Below, piece after piece: positions 8,676 through 15,996 of a stretch of DNA of 64,000 nucleotides. A program made the position numbers and the translations under genes. Source of the DNA: Hormoscilla sp. GUM202 (GTDB taxonomy: Bacteria; Cyanobacteriota; Cyanobacteriia; Cyanobacteriales; Desertifilaceae); the NCBI GenBank assembly GCA_005518205.2, contig RFFC02000022.1:1-64000 (forward strand), read 5' to 3'. Numbering within the stretch: the stretch's first letter is position 1; every line of letters begins with the position of its first letter. The notes below the pieces were generated by a model. That model made no database searches, was not told the origin of the DNA, and saw nothing but the letters and a program-made list of their open reading frames with translations.

Positions 8676-10055
8676 ATGAGTCTAGAAACTGCAATCGCTC
8701 AAACGGAACTGACAGAGAAGAACAAGGAAGAGTTGATAGAGCAGTTCGAGCGCACCGTGCCGGAAAAATCAGAAAAGAAGGACATTGGGGTAAAGCATGA
8801 CCCCATATATCGTACTTCAGAGTGGTACACTGGCTCGGGGCAGATCTTCCCAGGAAAGGACGGTCGCGAGTTCGAGGTCTCTGCAACCTACAGCCTGACG
8901 GCCAAGGTGAAGCTGGTGGATGGGGTATTTGAACCGTCGAACCCTACCCTGGCGGAAATCTATAATAGTCGGGGTCGCTGTGTTGCCGTCATAGACGAAA
9001 CCGTGAACGAGCTGTACGGAGCCGTCGTGCGTCGCTATTTTGACACCAACGAAATTCCTCTAGAAATGCAGGCGATCCGGGCCTGGGAAGCGGACAAAAC
9101 TCCCGAAACAGTCCACCGTATTTTGGCATTCCTGGGCAAGGATGGTTGTGACGTGTCTCGCAATGAACCAGTGCTGATCGTCGGCGGTGGCGTCCTCGCC
9201 GATGTAGCGGGGTTAGCCTGTTCTTTGCAGCATCGCCGCACTCCTTATGTTATGGTGGGCACGACGGTGATCGCGGCGATCGATGCCGGTCCGTCACCCC
9301 GCACCTGTACCAACGGCAAGCAATTCAAGAACAGCATTGGTGCTTATCATCCCCCAGTGCTGACCCTAGTCGATCGGAGTTTATTCCGCACCCTCGCCAC
9401 CGGTCACGTCCGCCATGGCATGGCCGAAATTATCAAGATGGCGGTGACAGATGACAAAGTGCTCTTTGAACTGCTGGAGAAACATGGGTCTCGCTTGGTC
9501 GAAACCCACTTTGCCACCACCGAAGAAGATGAAGAATTGGGGGAAATTGCCGATGAGATCATCTATCGGGAACTATTCTCCTATATGAAGCACGAAGGGA
9601 CGAACATGTTCGAGACCTATCAGGATCGGCCTCACGCCTACGGTCACACTTGGAGTCCCCGGTTTGAACCCGCAGCGGGGCTGATGCACGGTCACGCGGT
9701 GAGTATCGGCATGGCCTTCGGGGCAACTTTGGCCACGCTCCTCGGTTGGATCTCCGCAGCAGATCGCGATCGCATCATTGCCCTAATTCGCAGCCTCGAT
9801 TTAGCAGTCTATCATCCGATCCTGGAAGACATCGATCTAATGGTTTCCGGACAGCAGAATATGAATCGCAAGCGGGGAGATGGGGGACTGTGGGCCCCCC
9901 TACCTCGGGGCGGCATTGGCAACTGCGACTATGCCCGAGAAGTGCCGCAGGAATTGCTGGAAGCTGCTATATCCGAACATAAGGCATTATGTGCTAACTT
10001 CCCCGATGGTTGGGCAGGAAAGGAAATGTATCTCAGGGATCTGGGCCTAGAATAA
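8676..10055 (+). CDS. mysA: Sugar-phosphate cyclase, desmethyl-4-deoxygadusol synthase (MysA)
   Basis: Dehydroquinate-synthase-like cyclase expected to turn sedoheptulose 7-phosphate into desmethyl-4-deoxygadusol, the first MAA step. Residues ~165-180 hold the NAD-binding LIVGGGVLADVAGLACS; ~225-245 the FKNSIGAYHPP segment; ~262-270 HGMAEIIKMAV; and ~325-350 YGHTWSP and MHGHAVSIGMAF with metal/substrate histidines. MysB and MysC directly downstream support the call. Two oddities: an N-terminal extension of about 65 residues compared with the ~410-residue Anabaena enzyme, and the motif DAGPSPRTCTNG, where my recollection of the Anabaena DDGS has DASVAIKVAVN. The second may mean a 2-epi-5-epi-valiolone-synthase-like subtype. 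The start has the purine-rich leader AAGAAAGAAAG. Confidence 0.87.
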   Translation: MSLETAIAQTELTEKNKEELIEQFERTVPEKSEKKDIGVKHDPIYRTSEWYTGSGQIFPGKDGREFEVSATYSLTAKVKLVDGVFEPSNPTLAEIYNSRGRCVAVIDETVNELYGAVVRRYFDTNEIPLEMQAIRAWEADKTPETVHRILAFLGKDGCDVSRNEPVLIVGGGVLADVAGLACSLQHRRTPYVMVGTTVIAAIDAGPSPRTCTNGKQFKNSIGAYHPPVLTLVDRSLFRTLATGHVRHGMAEIIKMAVTDDKVLFELLEKHGSRLVETHFATTEEDEELGEIADEIIYRELFSYMKHEGTNMFETYQDRPHAYGHTWSPRFEPAAGLMHGHAVSIGMAFGATLATLLGWISAADRDRIIALIRSLDLAVYHPILEDIDLMVSGQQNMNRKRGDGGLWAPLPRGGIGNCDYAREVPQELLEAAISEHKALCANFPDGWAGKEMYLRDLGLE

Positions 10056-10387
10056 AGGCTCGCTCAGTAGTAGGTTGGGTTGAGGTCCCGATGCTGTTGG
10101 CGAAAGTAATCTCGGACGAAATCAAGGGTGCTACAAGAACGAGAAATCGTTACTTGGGCGATTGTCATCATATATGTAATATGCTTCGTAACACATTCGC
10201 CAACAGTATCAGGTCCCTTACCCAACACCAGCAAGCCTAAACCTCAGTAGTAGGTTGGGTCTCCGTTTCCCTAGGGAAGCGTGCTCAACCCAACCTACGC
10301 TGAGTTTTAGGCATTGTGCTACCTTCCCCGATGGTGGGGGAGGAGTGGAAATGGACCTCAGGGATCGCCGGTCTGCAATAGGAGTGC
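10056..10387. other. mysA-mysB spacer with duplicated mysA tail
   Basis: Bases 10315-10380 copy the last ~65 bases of mysA (9988-10055) with differences; the copy still reads FPDGGGGVEM, compared with FPDGWAGKEM in MysA. Between the copies are two versions of the block CAGTAGTAGGTTGGGT (10067 and 10245), the second paired with AACCCAACCTACGCTGAG to form a long hairpin. It looks like an insertion that duplicated its target region or captured it. No gene is present. Confidence 0.7.
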
Positions 10388-11215
10388 ATGATGAACAAGA
10401 AAGAAAATACGGCCAGACCTGTGACGCCTTTGAGTATCTTGGTAGAAGATCTCCATCGGGCAGTGCAGATGCTCTCTGACGCTAAGGTGCCAGCAGAACT
10501 GGCCGCTGCTGTTCAAAAAGCCTACGATCTGGCAGCGGGAATAGAACCTTATGTGAATAAGTGCAGTACTGGCGAGTCCCCCGCCTTGGCAGCATTGGCA
10601 GCCAAAACTGCCTCAGAAGATTGGAGCAAAAGGTTCTCCGATGGGGCGCTCGTGCGACAGTTAGAACAGGAGATGCTCTCGGGACATGTGGAGGGACAAA
10701 CTCTGAAGATGTTTGTCTACATGACGGGGGCAAAACGGATCTTGGAAATAGGCATGTTCACCGGATATTCAGCTCTGGCCATGGCAGAGGCTTTGCCAGA
10801 AGATGGACTCATGGTTGCCTGTGAGGTGGATGAATATGTGGCTAACTTTGCCAAAACCTGTTTCCAAGAGTCCCCCCACGGGAGTAAGATCGCTGTCAAG
10901 GTAGCTCCAGCATTGGAGACCATGCGCCAATTGGCAGATGCTTCGGAGTCCTTTGACTTGGTGTTTATCGATGCCGATAAGTCCGAATATGTAGATTACT
11001 ATAATCTCCTCCTGGATACCGGTCTGTTAGCACCAAAGGGGTTTATCTGCGTGGATAATACCTTGCTCCAGGGACTGCCTTATTTGCCGCCCGCACAACG
11101 GACTGCAAACGGAGAGGCGATCGCCCGCTTCAACCAGGTGGTGGCGGACGATCCGAGGGTAGAACAAGTTATTCTACCTTTGCGGGACGGCGTGACGCTT
11201 ATCCGCCGCAAGTAG
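10388..11215 (+). CDS. mysB: O-methyltransferase of MAA synthesis (MysB)
   Basis: Methylates desmethyl-4-deoxygadusol to 4-deoxygadusol with SAM. It belongs to the class I, CCoAOMT-like family, and the sequence closely tracks known cyanobacterial MysB proteins as I recall them: EDWSKRFSDG, LEQEMLSGH and EGQTLKMFV near residues 75-110, motif I ILEIGMFTGYSALAMAEALP (~117), FDLVFIDADKSEYVDYY with the metal-binding Asp cluster (~195), and CVDNTLLQG. The length of 275 residues is normal. It follows mysA by 332 bases in the same direction; the ATG at 10388 is preceded by AGGAG. It probably belongs to the mysA-mysB-mysC transcription unit. Confidence 0.96.
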   Translation: MMNKKENTARPVTPLSILVEDLHRAVQMLSDAKVPAELAAAVQKAYDLAAGIEPYVNKCSTGESPALAALAAKTASEDWSKRFSDGALVRQLEQEMLSGHVEGQTLKMFVYMTGAKRILEIGMFTGYSALAMAEALPEDGLMVACEVDEYVANFAKTCFQESPHGSKIAVKVAPALETMRQLADASESFDLVFIDADKSEYVDYYNLLLDTGLLAPKGFICVDNTLLQGLPYLPPAQRTANGEAIARFNQVVADDPRVEQVILPLRDGVTLIRRK

Positions 11216-11260
11216 CAACAGACATGGTGGGCAATGCCCACCCTACGCAACTGACAAATA

Positions 11261-12613
11261 ATGTTTTTACAAGCAAAAATTTGGGCATTTTTCCAGAATA
11301 TCGGTACTCTCACCTTACTATTGTTGGCATTACCGTTTAACGCGATCGTCGTGTTACCATGTCTGTTATGGAGTTGGATCGCTAAACTTTTTCAGAAAAA
11401 GGTGGTTGCGGCAAATCCCAAAAATATCTTGATTACGGGTGGTAAGATGACAAAAGCGCTGCAACTGGCCCGTTGCTTTCACGCCGCCGGACATACAGTG
11501 TTTCTGGTAGAAACTCATAAATACTGGTTATCAGGACATCGCTTTTCTCGGGCGGTCAAGGGATTTTTCACCGTGCCAGCACCCGAAAAACACGCGAATG
11601 GCTATTGTCAGGGATTATTGGATATTGTCAAGCAGGAAAAGATTGATGTCTTTATTCCCGTATCCAGTCCCGTTGCCAGTTACTACGACTCGATCGCGAA
11701 ATCATTGTTATCACCTCACTGCGAGGCGTTAACCTTTGATGCTGAGATTACCGAGATGTTAGATAACAAGTTTACATTTTGTCAAAAGGCGAGGGAGTTG
11801 GGTTTAACTGCGCCAAAAGCATTTTTGATTACAGACCCCGAACAAGTGCTGAACTTTGACTTTGCCGCCGATGGCAGTCGGTACATTCTCAAGAGTATCG
11901 CCTATAACTCAGTTTACCGCTTGGATCTGACGAAACTGCCCATGAGTAGCAAAGAGCAAATGGCAAGTTTTGTCAAGGGATTGCCCATCAGCGAGTCCCA
12001 ACCTTGGATCGTGCAGGAATTTATTTCCGGACAAGAATATTGTACCCACAGTACGGTGAGAAATGGAATAGTCAGGCTGCATTGCTGTTCGCAGTCTTCT
12101 CCCTTTCAGGTAAATTACGAGCAAGTGGATAACCAGAAGATTTTCCAATGGGTGCAGCAGTTTGTCAAGGCATTAAACCTGACAGGACAAATTTCTTTAG
12201 ATGTCATTCAGACCAAAGATGGGAAAGTTTATCCAGTAGAATGTAACCCGCGCACCCACACGGCGATCGCCATGTTTTACAATCATCCTGGGGTGGCGGA
12301 TGCATATCTTCTCGATAGCAAGGACGCTCGGGAACCGCCCATTCAGCCACTTCCGGAGAGTAAACCTACCTATTGGACGTATCACGAACTCTGGCGACTG
12401 ACGGGAATTAGGTCTTGGGGGCAACTCAAGGGGTGGTTTAATAAGATAATCAAGGGAACGGATGGGATCTTCCAGGTGAATGACCCCTTGCCGTTTTTGA
12501 TGGTCCACCACTGGCAAATACCATTACTCCTGCTGAATAATATGAGAAAATTCAAAGGTTGGGTGAAGATTGATTTTAATATAGGCAAGCTAGTAGAATT
12601 GGGCGGAGACTAG
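11261..12613 (+). CDS. mysC: ATP-grasp ligase, mycosporine-glycine synthase (MysC)
   Basis: Joins glycine to 4-deoxygadusol with ATP, giving mycosporine-glycine. The N-terminal hydrophobic segment (TLTLLLLALPFNAIVVLPCLLW, residues ~15-35) suggests membrane association, as in other MysC proteins. The body has ILITGGKMTKALQLARCFHAAG (~46), SPVASYYDSIAKS, the ATP-grasp lysine region YILKSIAYNS (~207), IVQEFISGQEYCTHST (~248) and the metal-binding VECNPRTHTAIAMFY (~325). The end VKIDFNIGKLVELGGD is typical. 450 residues is the family length. It starts 45 bases after mysB and is surely co-transcribed. Confidence 0.96.
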   Translation: MFLQAKIWAFFQNIGTLTLLLLALPFNAIVVLPCLLWSWIAKLFQKKVVAANPKNILITGGKMTKALQLARCFHAAGHTVFLVETHKYWLSGHRFSRAVKGFFTVPAPEKHANGYCQGLLDIVKQEKIDVFIPVSSPVASYYDSIAKSLLSPHCEALTFDAEITEMLDNKFTFCQKARELGLTAPKAFLITDPEQVLNFDFAADGSRYILKSIAYNSVYRLDLTKLPMSSKEQMASFVKGLPISESQPWIVQEFISGQEYCTHSTVRNGIVRLHCCSQSSPFQVNYEQVDNQKIFQWVQQFVKALNLTGQISLDVIQTKDGKVYPVECNPRTHTAIAMFYNHPGVADAYLLDSKDAREPPIQPLPESKPTYWTYHELWRLTGIRSWGQLKGWFNKIIKGTDGIFQVNDPLPFLMVHHWQIPLLLLNNMRKFKGWVKIDFNIGKLVELGGD

Positions 12614-12660
12614 GGAGCAGGTAAAAAAAGGTTGGGTAATGCCCACCCAAGAAACGAACA

Positions 12661-14082
12661 ATGGCTAATCAAGTTTGGATCGCAGTTACATTCATCGCCT
12701 TTCTGCTATTATTTACTATGGTAGGAATATATTCTGCGACCCGCAAGCAAAATACGACGAGTGATTACCTGCTGGCCAGCAGAAATGTCAATCCCTGGCT
12801 GACGGCCCTATCGGCTCAGGCATCAGGTCAAAGCGGCTTTTTGTTTATCGGAGAGGTAGGCTTCGCTTACCAGGCAGGAATTTCGGCCCTATGGTTGACA
12901 ATCGGCTGGGCTATAGGAGATTATATTGCTTGGTGGTTGATTTTCAAACGGTTAAGGCAAATATCGGAGTTAACTGCTTCCGAGACAGTCTCATCCTTAC
13001 TCGGTCAAGAAACAAAGGGGTTTCGCCCGATTACAAAGGTCTCAGCTTTAATTATTATTACCTTGATGGGAACCTATGCGGCAGCACAACTGGTGGCAGG
13101 TAGCAAGGCACTAAATGCGGTGTTCGGGTGGAACTACAACTTGGGTATAATAGTAGGGGCGGTCATTGTGGTCATCTATTGTTTTTCTGGAGGTATCCGC
13201 GCCTCCATTTGGACGGATGCAGCGCAATCAGTGGTGATGATCGGTTCCTTGCTGCTGCTGCTGGTAGTTGCAGTTGCTGGCAGCGGTGGCGTAGTCCAAA
13301 TATGGAGAAAACTGGGTGAGATAGACCCGGCACTGGTTTCCTTAAGTCCGCAAAACCTTCAGTTAGGACTGTTGCCTTTTTTCATCGGTTGGATAGCAGC
13401 AGGGTTTGGGGTGGTAGGTCAACCTCATATCCTGGTCCGAGGTATGGCGATCGACTCTGCCGATAGTATAGCTTTAGCTCGCAACATCAAAATAATCTGC
13501 GGTCTGATGGCATCTTTTTGTGCAATAGGTGTAGGACTAACAGCGAGAGTGATGCTACCAGAATTAATGTCTAATGGGGATCCGGAGTTAGCACTGCCCT
13601 ATTTATCCCTAGAATTGTTGCCAGCGATCTTGGTAGGATTGATGCTAGCGGGACTGTTTGCTGCGACGATATCTACGGCTGACTCTCAGATACTGTCAAG
13701 TTCGGCAGCTCTAACCCAGGATTTGTTTCCTCAAATTGCCCAGTCTTACAAGTGGGCAAAACTGGGAACCCTGACGGTAACAATGATAATTTTGAGTATG
13801 GCGTTGGCAGGAGATGATAATGTATTCGCATTGGTAATATTCTCTTGGTCGGTCCTGGCTTCTGGTCTCGGTCCCCTATTGCTAGTGAGGGTTTGGCAAA
13901 AACCGGTAACGGCACCAGTGGCGATCGCCATGATGGTGGCGGGCATAGGGGCAGCTTTGACATGGAAATTAGGACTAAACTTGTCTGGCATAATGTACGA
14001 AGTGCTTCCGGGCATGACGGCGGGAATGGGAGTATACTTAGTTGCTCAACTTTTTACCCGCCAAAAGCAGATAATTAAGTAA
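12661..14082 (+). CDS. Sodium:solute symporter, PutP-like (copy 1)
   Basis: A 473-residue membrane protein of the SLC5/SSS family with about 12-13 hydrophobic segments. The stretch ALSAQASGQSGFLFIGEVG, followed by GISALWLTIGWAIGDYIAWWLI, resembles the proline symporter PutP, including the sodium-site region at the start of the core. GGIRASIWTDAAQSVVM and GLFAATISTADSQILSSSAAL are further family signatures. It starts 47 bases after mysC on the same strand, so it is probably in the operon. It may import an amino acid used to build MAAs; the substrate is not proven. A second, close paralog is at 28449. Confidence 0.88.
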   Translation: MANQVWIAVTFIAFLLLFTMVGIYSATRKQNTTSDYLLASRNVNPWLTALSAQASGQSGFLFIGEVGFAYQAGISALWLTIGWAIGDYIAWWLIFKRLRQISELTASETVSSLLGQETKGFRPITKVSALIIITLMGTYAAAQLVAGSKALNAVFGWNYNLGIIVGAVIVVIYCFSGGIRASIWTDAAQSVVMIGSLLLLLVVAVAGSGGVVQIWRKLGEIDPALVSLSPQNLQLGLLPFFIGWIAAGFGVVGQPHILVRGMAIDSADSIALARNIKIICGLMASFCAIGVGLTARVMLPELMSNGDPELALPYLSLELLPAILVGLMLAGLFAATISTADSQILSSSAALTQDLFPQIAQSYKWAKLGTLTVTMIILSMALAGDDNVFALVIFSWSVLASGLGPLLLVRVWQKPVTAPVAIAMMVAGIGAALTWKLGLNLSGIMYEVLPGMTAGMGVYLVAQLFTRQKQIIK

Positions 14083-14119
14083 CAGTAAAAAAACCAGGAA
14101 GTTCCAGAGGAAATGGTCT

Positions 14120-15124
14120 ATGATAATGGAGCAACTGCAATTACCACAGCCAAAAATGACCGCCGAAAATATAGCGGCGATCGCGGCTTTAGCGGTCAGC
14201 ATAGTTGCCCTATCTTTGGCAGCCATTTTTATCCATGTAAGCGAAGTCCAACTGGGTGCCAGCGCCACAATATTCAATCGCTTCTGGATCGCCACTGTCG
14301 CCTTTGGGCTGTGGAATGGGGGACTGGCGGTACGCAGCAGACTGTCGGAGGAGAAGCAACCCATAAAACAACAGCCCTATACAATGGAGGTAATGTGGCT
14401 ATTGCTAGGAGTAGGGATTGTTTATTCTGCGGCCCTGGGAGTTTGGGCATGGTCCTTAACTCAAACCAGCATTGCTCATTCTACCCTGATGCATTATCTG
14501 ACTCCAATGTTTACGGCAGTGGGAGAGTGGTTGTTCTGGGGTAGGCGGTTTGACAGCAAATTCATGCTGGGAATGCTAGTAGCAATCCTGGGATCTTTTA
14601 TATTAATAGCGAACGACTTTTCCTCTGGGAATGGCAAGCTGATAGGAGATATGGCCGCGTTGCTGTCAGCAGTATTTTATGCCTTAAACTCGCTGATAGT
14701 AGATAGGTTGCGAACTCAATTGAATTCGAGAATTATCATGACATGGTGTTCTGCAATCTCCATGATATTGGTTTTCCCGATCGCATGGCTGGCAGAAGAG
14801 CAACTTTTCCCGGACTCGGCAAGGGTGTGGCTGGCGGTAATTTCTTTAGCCCTAATTTGCCAAATATTAGGTATGATGATGTGGGGTTATTGTCTGAAGC
14901 GATTATCACCATCCTTTATATCGGTATGTTGTCTGTCTATTCCCGGACTCAGCGCTTTGGAAGCTTGGCTATTCTTCGGGGAAGGGATAGACTGGTATAC
15001 GGTGGCAGGTTTGATGGTAATATTGCTAGGCGTGTATCTGACTTTATCGAGTAAATCGGCAATTAAGGCAGCAGTAAAGTCAGATAAAAATAGCTTGGTG
15101 ACAGTTACGGGAACTAATCAATAG
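14120..15124 (+). CDS. EamA/DMT-family exporter (copy 1)
   Basis: A 334-residue protein with ten hydrophobic segments and two EamA repeats. N-terminal repeat: ALAVSIVALSLAAIFIHVSEVQLG, TIFNRFWIATVAFGLW. C-terminal repeat: GDMAALLSAVFYALNSLIVDRLR, GLSALEAWLFFGEGIDWYTVAGLMVILLGVYLTL. Drug/metabolite transporters of this type usually export small molecules. It lies 37 bases after the PutP-like symporter. The symporter/EamA pair recurs, in part decayed, at 24296-26922 and 28449-29990, suggesting a repeated transport module. Export of an MAA or a precursor is an inference from context. Confidence 0.88.
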   Translation: MIMEQLQLPQPKMTAENIAAIAALAVSIVALSLAAIFIHVSEVQLGASATIFNRFWIATVAFGLWNGGLAVRSRLSEEKQPIKQQPYTMEVMWLLLGVGIVYSAALGVWAWSLTQTSIAHSTLMHYLTPMFTAVGEWLFWGRRFDSKFMLGMLVAILGSFILIANDFSSGNGKLIGDMAALLSAVFYALNSLIVDRLRTQLNSRIIMTWCSAISMILVFPIAWLAEEQLFPDSARVWLAVISLALICQILGMMMWGYCLKRLSPSFISVCCLSIPGLSALEAWLFFGEGIDWYTVAGLMVILLGVYLTLSSKSAIKAAVKSDKNSLVTVTGTNQ

Positions 15125-15221
15125 ATGGCAAGCAGAGAACAGAAATAATCTGAATAAAGTTATACAGCCCAATACTCAGGAATTACCCAACAGTGTCGTA
15201 GAATAAGTGGGTGAAGCAGGG

Positions 15222-15290
15222 AACCATGACGGTAAAAATGATAGTTTTGAGTATGGCGTTGGCAGGAGATAATAATGTATTCACATCGAT
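15222..15290 (+). pseudogene. Symporter fragment
   Basis: About 65 bases (ATGACGGTAAAAATGATAG...) closely match the symporter copy at 13772-13835, coding for TVTMIILSMALAGDDNVF. The rest of the gene is absent. It is a relic of another symporter copy after the EamA gene. Confidence 0.7.
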
Positions 15291-15380
15291 CGGGCGAAAG
15301 TTGGCAAAAACGAAAAGGGGCATGAACCGGGCCAGATATGATTACAATATGGAGTGGAAAGACTAAAAACGGAGAAGGGA

Positions 15381-15863
15381 ATGTCTGATATACAACGAGA
15401 CGGTAATCTGTGGATCCTGAACAACTTGTATGGGATAAAAACATTTCCTCCAGGGGGGGAGTATAAGAACCTAGCCAAAGCGGTTCTCATCTGTGCAAAA
15501 GGAGATGGGGTCCTGGCACCAGAAGAAAGAAACTGGCTTGTTGGTCGTGCGGCCTGCTATGGGAACCAGGATGCGTATGAATTCGCCAAAACTTACCAGG
15601 CAGATGAGGATTTGCTGGAAGTTCTTGCCCAGGACCCTATATTGGATAAAAACCTGCGTCGTATAATTATCTACGTGGCTATTCAGACTTGTGCTGCTGA
15701 TGGAGAATATCATCCCGACGAACGGGCACAAATCCACAAAATGGCAAAATCTATTGGGATTGAAGAAGAGGTGGTTAATCAGATTGAGGAATTTTGCCTA
15801 GAGGAAGCCAAGATGCGAGAAAAACGGATTGCCCTAATGTTTCCCGAAGGCATTCCTTATTAG
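15381..15863 (+). CDS. TerB-like domain protein
   Basis: About 160 residues, all helical in character. The two acidic-rich helices AKAVLICAKGDGVLAPEERNWL and VAIQTCAADGEYHPDERAQIHKMAKSIGI match the TerB/DjlA-N pattern (A-x-DG-x-x-x-x-ER), which can bind metal or a membrane partner. The function in this cluster is unknown. It precedes the NRPS gene by 134 bases on the same strand and may be co-expressed. A GTG at 15354 is an alternative start; ATG 15381 was chosen because GAGAAGG precedes it and the extra residues look unstructured. Confidence 0.75.
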   Translation: MSDIQRDGNLWILNNLYGIKTFPPGGEYKNLAKAVLICAKGDGVLAPEERNWLVGRAACYGNQDAYEFAKTYQADEDLLEVLAQDPILDKNLRRIIIYVAIQTCAADGEYHPDERAQIHKMAKSIGIEEEVVNQIEEFCLEEAKMREKRIALMFPEGIPY

Positions 15864-15996
15864 AAAAGATTCCAGAATGCTTACGGGGAAATGGTTCCAG
15901 CAGTTAGAACGGTTGTAACTGCCAGAGCCTGAGATATTTGCCAAGAGTCTGAGAAGGGGATAAATTGATTAAAAAGGGAAAAATAGGAATCAAGTT

